A DNA stretch of 64,000 bases, taken from contig JANEZZ010001960.1 in assembly GCA_026122225.1 (NCBI GenBank), positions 620,001 through 684,000 of the forward strand, given 5' to 3'. The first letter of the stretch is position 1, and the number at the start of each line of letters is the position of its first letter. Shown here in pieces: positions 62,101 to 64,000 of the stretch. Under the pieces are notes generated by a model that was given only the letters and a program-made list of their open reading frames with translations, was not told the DNA's origin and made no database searches. Origin of the DNA: Heloderma charlesbogerti. Taxonomy: Eukaryota; Chordata; Lepidosauria; Squamata; Helodermatidae. The position numbers and the translations under genes are program-made.

Positions 62101-63902
62101 TCTCATCTTTTATATTGGTAACATCCCTGTTCTCTTACAAAGAATTGTTTCTGTTCCCTTTTCATCCCAGCCACTCTTCTCCAACTATCATACATGGATC
62201 AATCTACTGCACGGATATACTCTACTGCGATGTCAGATTTCCATGGCTGCAGCCCTTCTGGGAAGTGCCACTCAAATAGCGAAAAACAGCTAACTATCAC
62301 AACAACAGCAATTCACAAGGAGGGATGTTGGAGAAATCCTCAATGGGATCAAATGAGTTTGGATTTCTATGAATCCAACTCACAGATTCTGCAGCAGACC
62401 AGCTTCTCCTGAGTCACACGGATTTGGCAGACTTGCATACCCGCGTTTTTTCTTTCTGGAATTTTACGCAAATTTTGCTATAGAGAAATACATATAATTT
62501 TTTAAAAAACTGGCCAAAAATGTGCATTTCCCCCATAGGCTAAAGCATGAAAATGCGCATTTTGAGCTGGGCTTGCGCATTTTTGCAAGCGTGAATTTGC
62601 AGAAATGTGAATTTGTGCAAATTCAGGAAAGTGGGAAAAAATCCGATTCCATAAATGAGCAGACGACAGAACAAAAGGCACCTGACAATCCACGGAAAGC
62701 AGATGGAACGGATTTTACAAATTCACATGGAAAGCAGGAGGGGGCAAAGGTGACCACTAGAATGTAAGTAATTTCTCGGGGGGGGGGGTTGTACAAGATC
62801 CACCAAAAGCAGCTTTAACATAAATAGCAAAACCAGAAATCAAAAACAAAGATTTAAATACACATTAAAATGCTATAAAACATCGTTACTACAAAGCAGA
62901 AGGTAACCATTTCAGGTCCTGCCATCCTAAAGCCTGCCAAATAAGAACATTTTCATCTCCCTGTTAAAGGGCTGAACTGAACTTGCGCATGTTAAATCAG
63001 TCCATGGCCCCTTTAAAAATGCAAGGAGGAAGAGGAGTGACAGCACCACAATAACTATTTTCTCCTGTATCTAGAGCTTTGCCTGTTTTGCATGAGGCTT
63101 CAGATATAACCTCTAATTTAACTTAAATGTAAACACGCCAATTATCCCTTTGCCTTCTCTCTTCCTGCCTTGACCTGCAAATCCTATCATTGTCCTATGG
63201 TTAACTGAGAACAGCCAACATGTTTAACAAACTCAAAACCTACAATCCTATAAAAAGGAGCCATTTGAGAGGGCATCACCTTAGCAAAAGGAGAGCAGAA
63301 TTCAAAAAGGATTGTAGGCTAAAGGGAATGTTTTCCCCCCTTCAAACCAAGCCCCACTGATAAATTCAAGGTGGCAGGCAGAGTGACAGAGAGGCAGAGG
63401 GACAGAGAGGCAGAGGGGGTGGGAAGGGGTCTGCTTTTTCATTTTATCTCAGGACTTCTGACTTCTCTTGCAGGAGCCAAGTTTCATACAGAAAGAGGGC
63501 TGAAGGTTTTTCAGTTCTAACACTGCTGCTTAACTTTGTCAGATCTGACCTTCTGATCTCAAAATGTATTCCCAGTAGCTCTCAGGTAGGTGTTGCAGCA
63601 CCTCAAGTCATAGAAACTTGAAAAAACATTGCCCCAAATTAGGCAACAAATATAGGAAGTTAGTCATCCACACATCAGGATAATTCCAAGCCTTGATTCA
63701 AACGTTATCATACAGCATAGAAGCCACTTTGCGGGGGCAAGATCCTACATCACACCAAAAACAGTTGTAAATCTAAGTCATGTAAGAGACAGGTATAATA
63801 TAGATATTAAGCACACCAAGATCAGCAGTCCAGATAAGTGGTGAAGGGTAGGAGACAGCATGGATTCCTCACTGCTTGTTAAATGCTTGAAGGGGTCCTG
63901 AC

Positions 63903-63983
63903 AGCACAATCTTGTATATGTCTACTCAGAGGTAAGTCCCATTAAGTTCAATGGGACTTACTCCCAGTTAAGTGTATATACTA
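63903..63983. repeat. short hairpin repeat
   Basis: GTCTACTCAGAGGTAAGTCC, CATTAAGTTCAATGGGACTT, ACTCCCAGTTAAGTGTATAT: the two halves are near complements around the central AAGTTCAATGG. Confidence 0.7.
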
Positions 63984-64000
63984 TCTTAAAGAGCACCTCC

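Larger units (their letters stand above)
53987..64000 (-). other. TSPAN14 intron (5' side) running off the window
   Basis: The exons for residues 1-44 were not recognised, so this is inferred to be intron. It contains (CAAA)n at 53990-54015, an L1 split by BovB (54495-59480), a possible hAT MITE (59756-60182), a SINE relic (61880-62100) and a hairpin repeat at the right edge (63903-63983). 60200-61880 and 62110-63900: nothing recognised apart from a possible L2 3' relic near 62800-62990. Confidence 0.75.

Noticed and set aside
53987..64000. N-terminal TSPAN14 exons
   Set aside because: I looked for the complement of an LWAW-SEK or IIFWLAG type segment with splice sites and found none; they probably lie beyond 64000.

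Overview
This window is vertebrate genomic DNA, most likely from a squamate reptile. The repeat content points there: BovB/RTE, CR1, L2 and L1 LINEs, a tyrosine-recombinase (DIRS-type) retrotransposon, Tc1 and hAT DNA transposons, tRNA-derived SINEs and many short hairpin MITEs. The host genes have small exons with canonical GT-AG splice sites in long introns. There are no bacterial-type genes or operons.

Two host genes face each other tail to tail. On the + strand, seven exons between 5895 and 36026 encode the C-terminal half (about 310 residues) of an armadillo-repeat protein of the SmgGDS family, a RAP1GDS1-like protein. Its N-terminal exons lie left of the window. On the - strand, six exons between 53986 and 43281 encode residues of about 45 to 270 of the TspanC8 tetraspanin TSPAN14. 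Its first exons lie right of the window. Every exon is open and all splice phases join, so both genes look functional. The stop codons are about 7.3 kb apart.

The layout is the main point of interest. In human, RAP1GDS1 sits tail to tail with TSPAN5 on chromosome 4q23, while TSPAN14 (10q23) has no SmgGDS neighbour that I know of. Here the tetraspanin is clearly TSPAN14, and the SmgGDS protein is clearly recognisable but far more divergent than a RAP1GDS1 ortholog should be. The simplest reading is a second SmgGDS gene, a whole-genome-duplication ohnolog of RAP1GDS1 that kept its ancestral tetraspanin neighbour here and was lost in mammals.

The rest is introns and intergenic DNA filled by nested mobile elements. 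1-5.7 kb: a decayed DIRS-type element broken by two copies of a non-autonomous hAT family. 9.1-11.2 kb: an antisense CR1. 15.1-19.8 kb: a decayed antisense RTE beside a Tc1 element that itself holds a SINE. 21.5-22 kb: a third palindrome-bearing hAT copy. 24.5-27.5 kb: an antisense L2. 28.1-28.8 kb: a hAT inside a tandem repeat. 33.5-34.2 kb: a BovB end and a SINE nested in an L2 end. 36.9-37.3 kb: a CR1 3' end. 49.6-50.7 kb: an L2 fragment. 55.4-58.6 kb: an essentially intact BovB with an 11-bp target duplication, inserted into an older L1. No RNA gene, CRISPR array or origin was found. Homology statements rest on remembered family features; no alignment or search was run.
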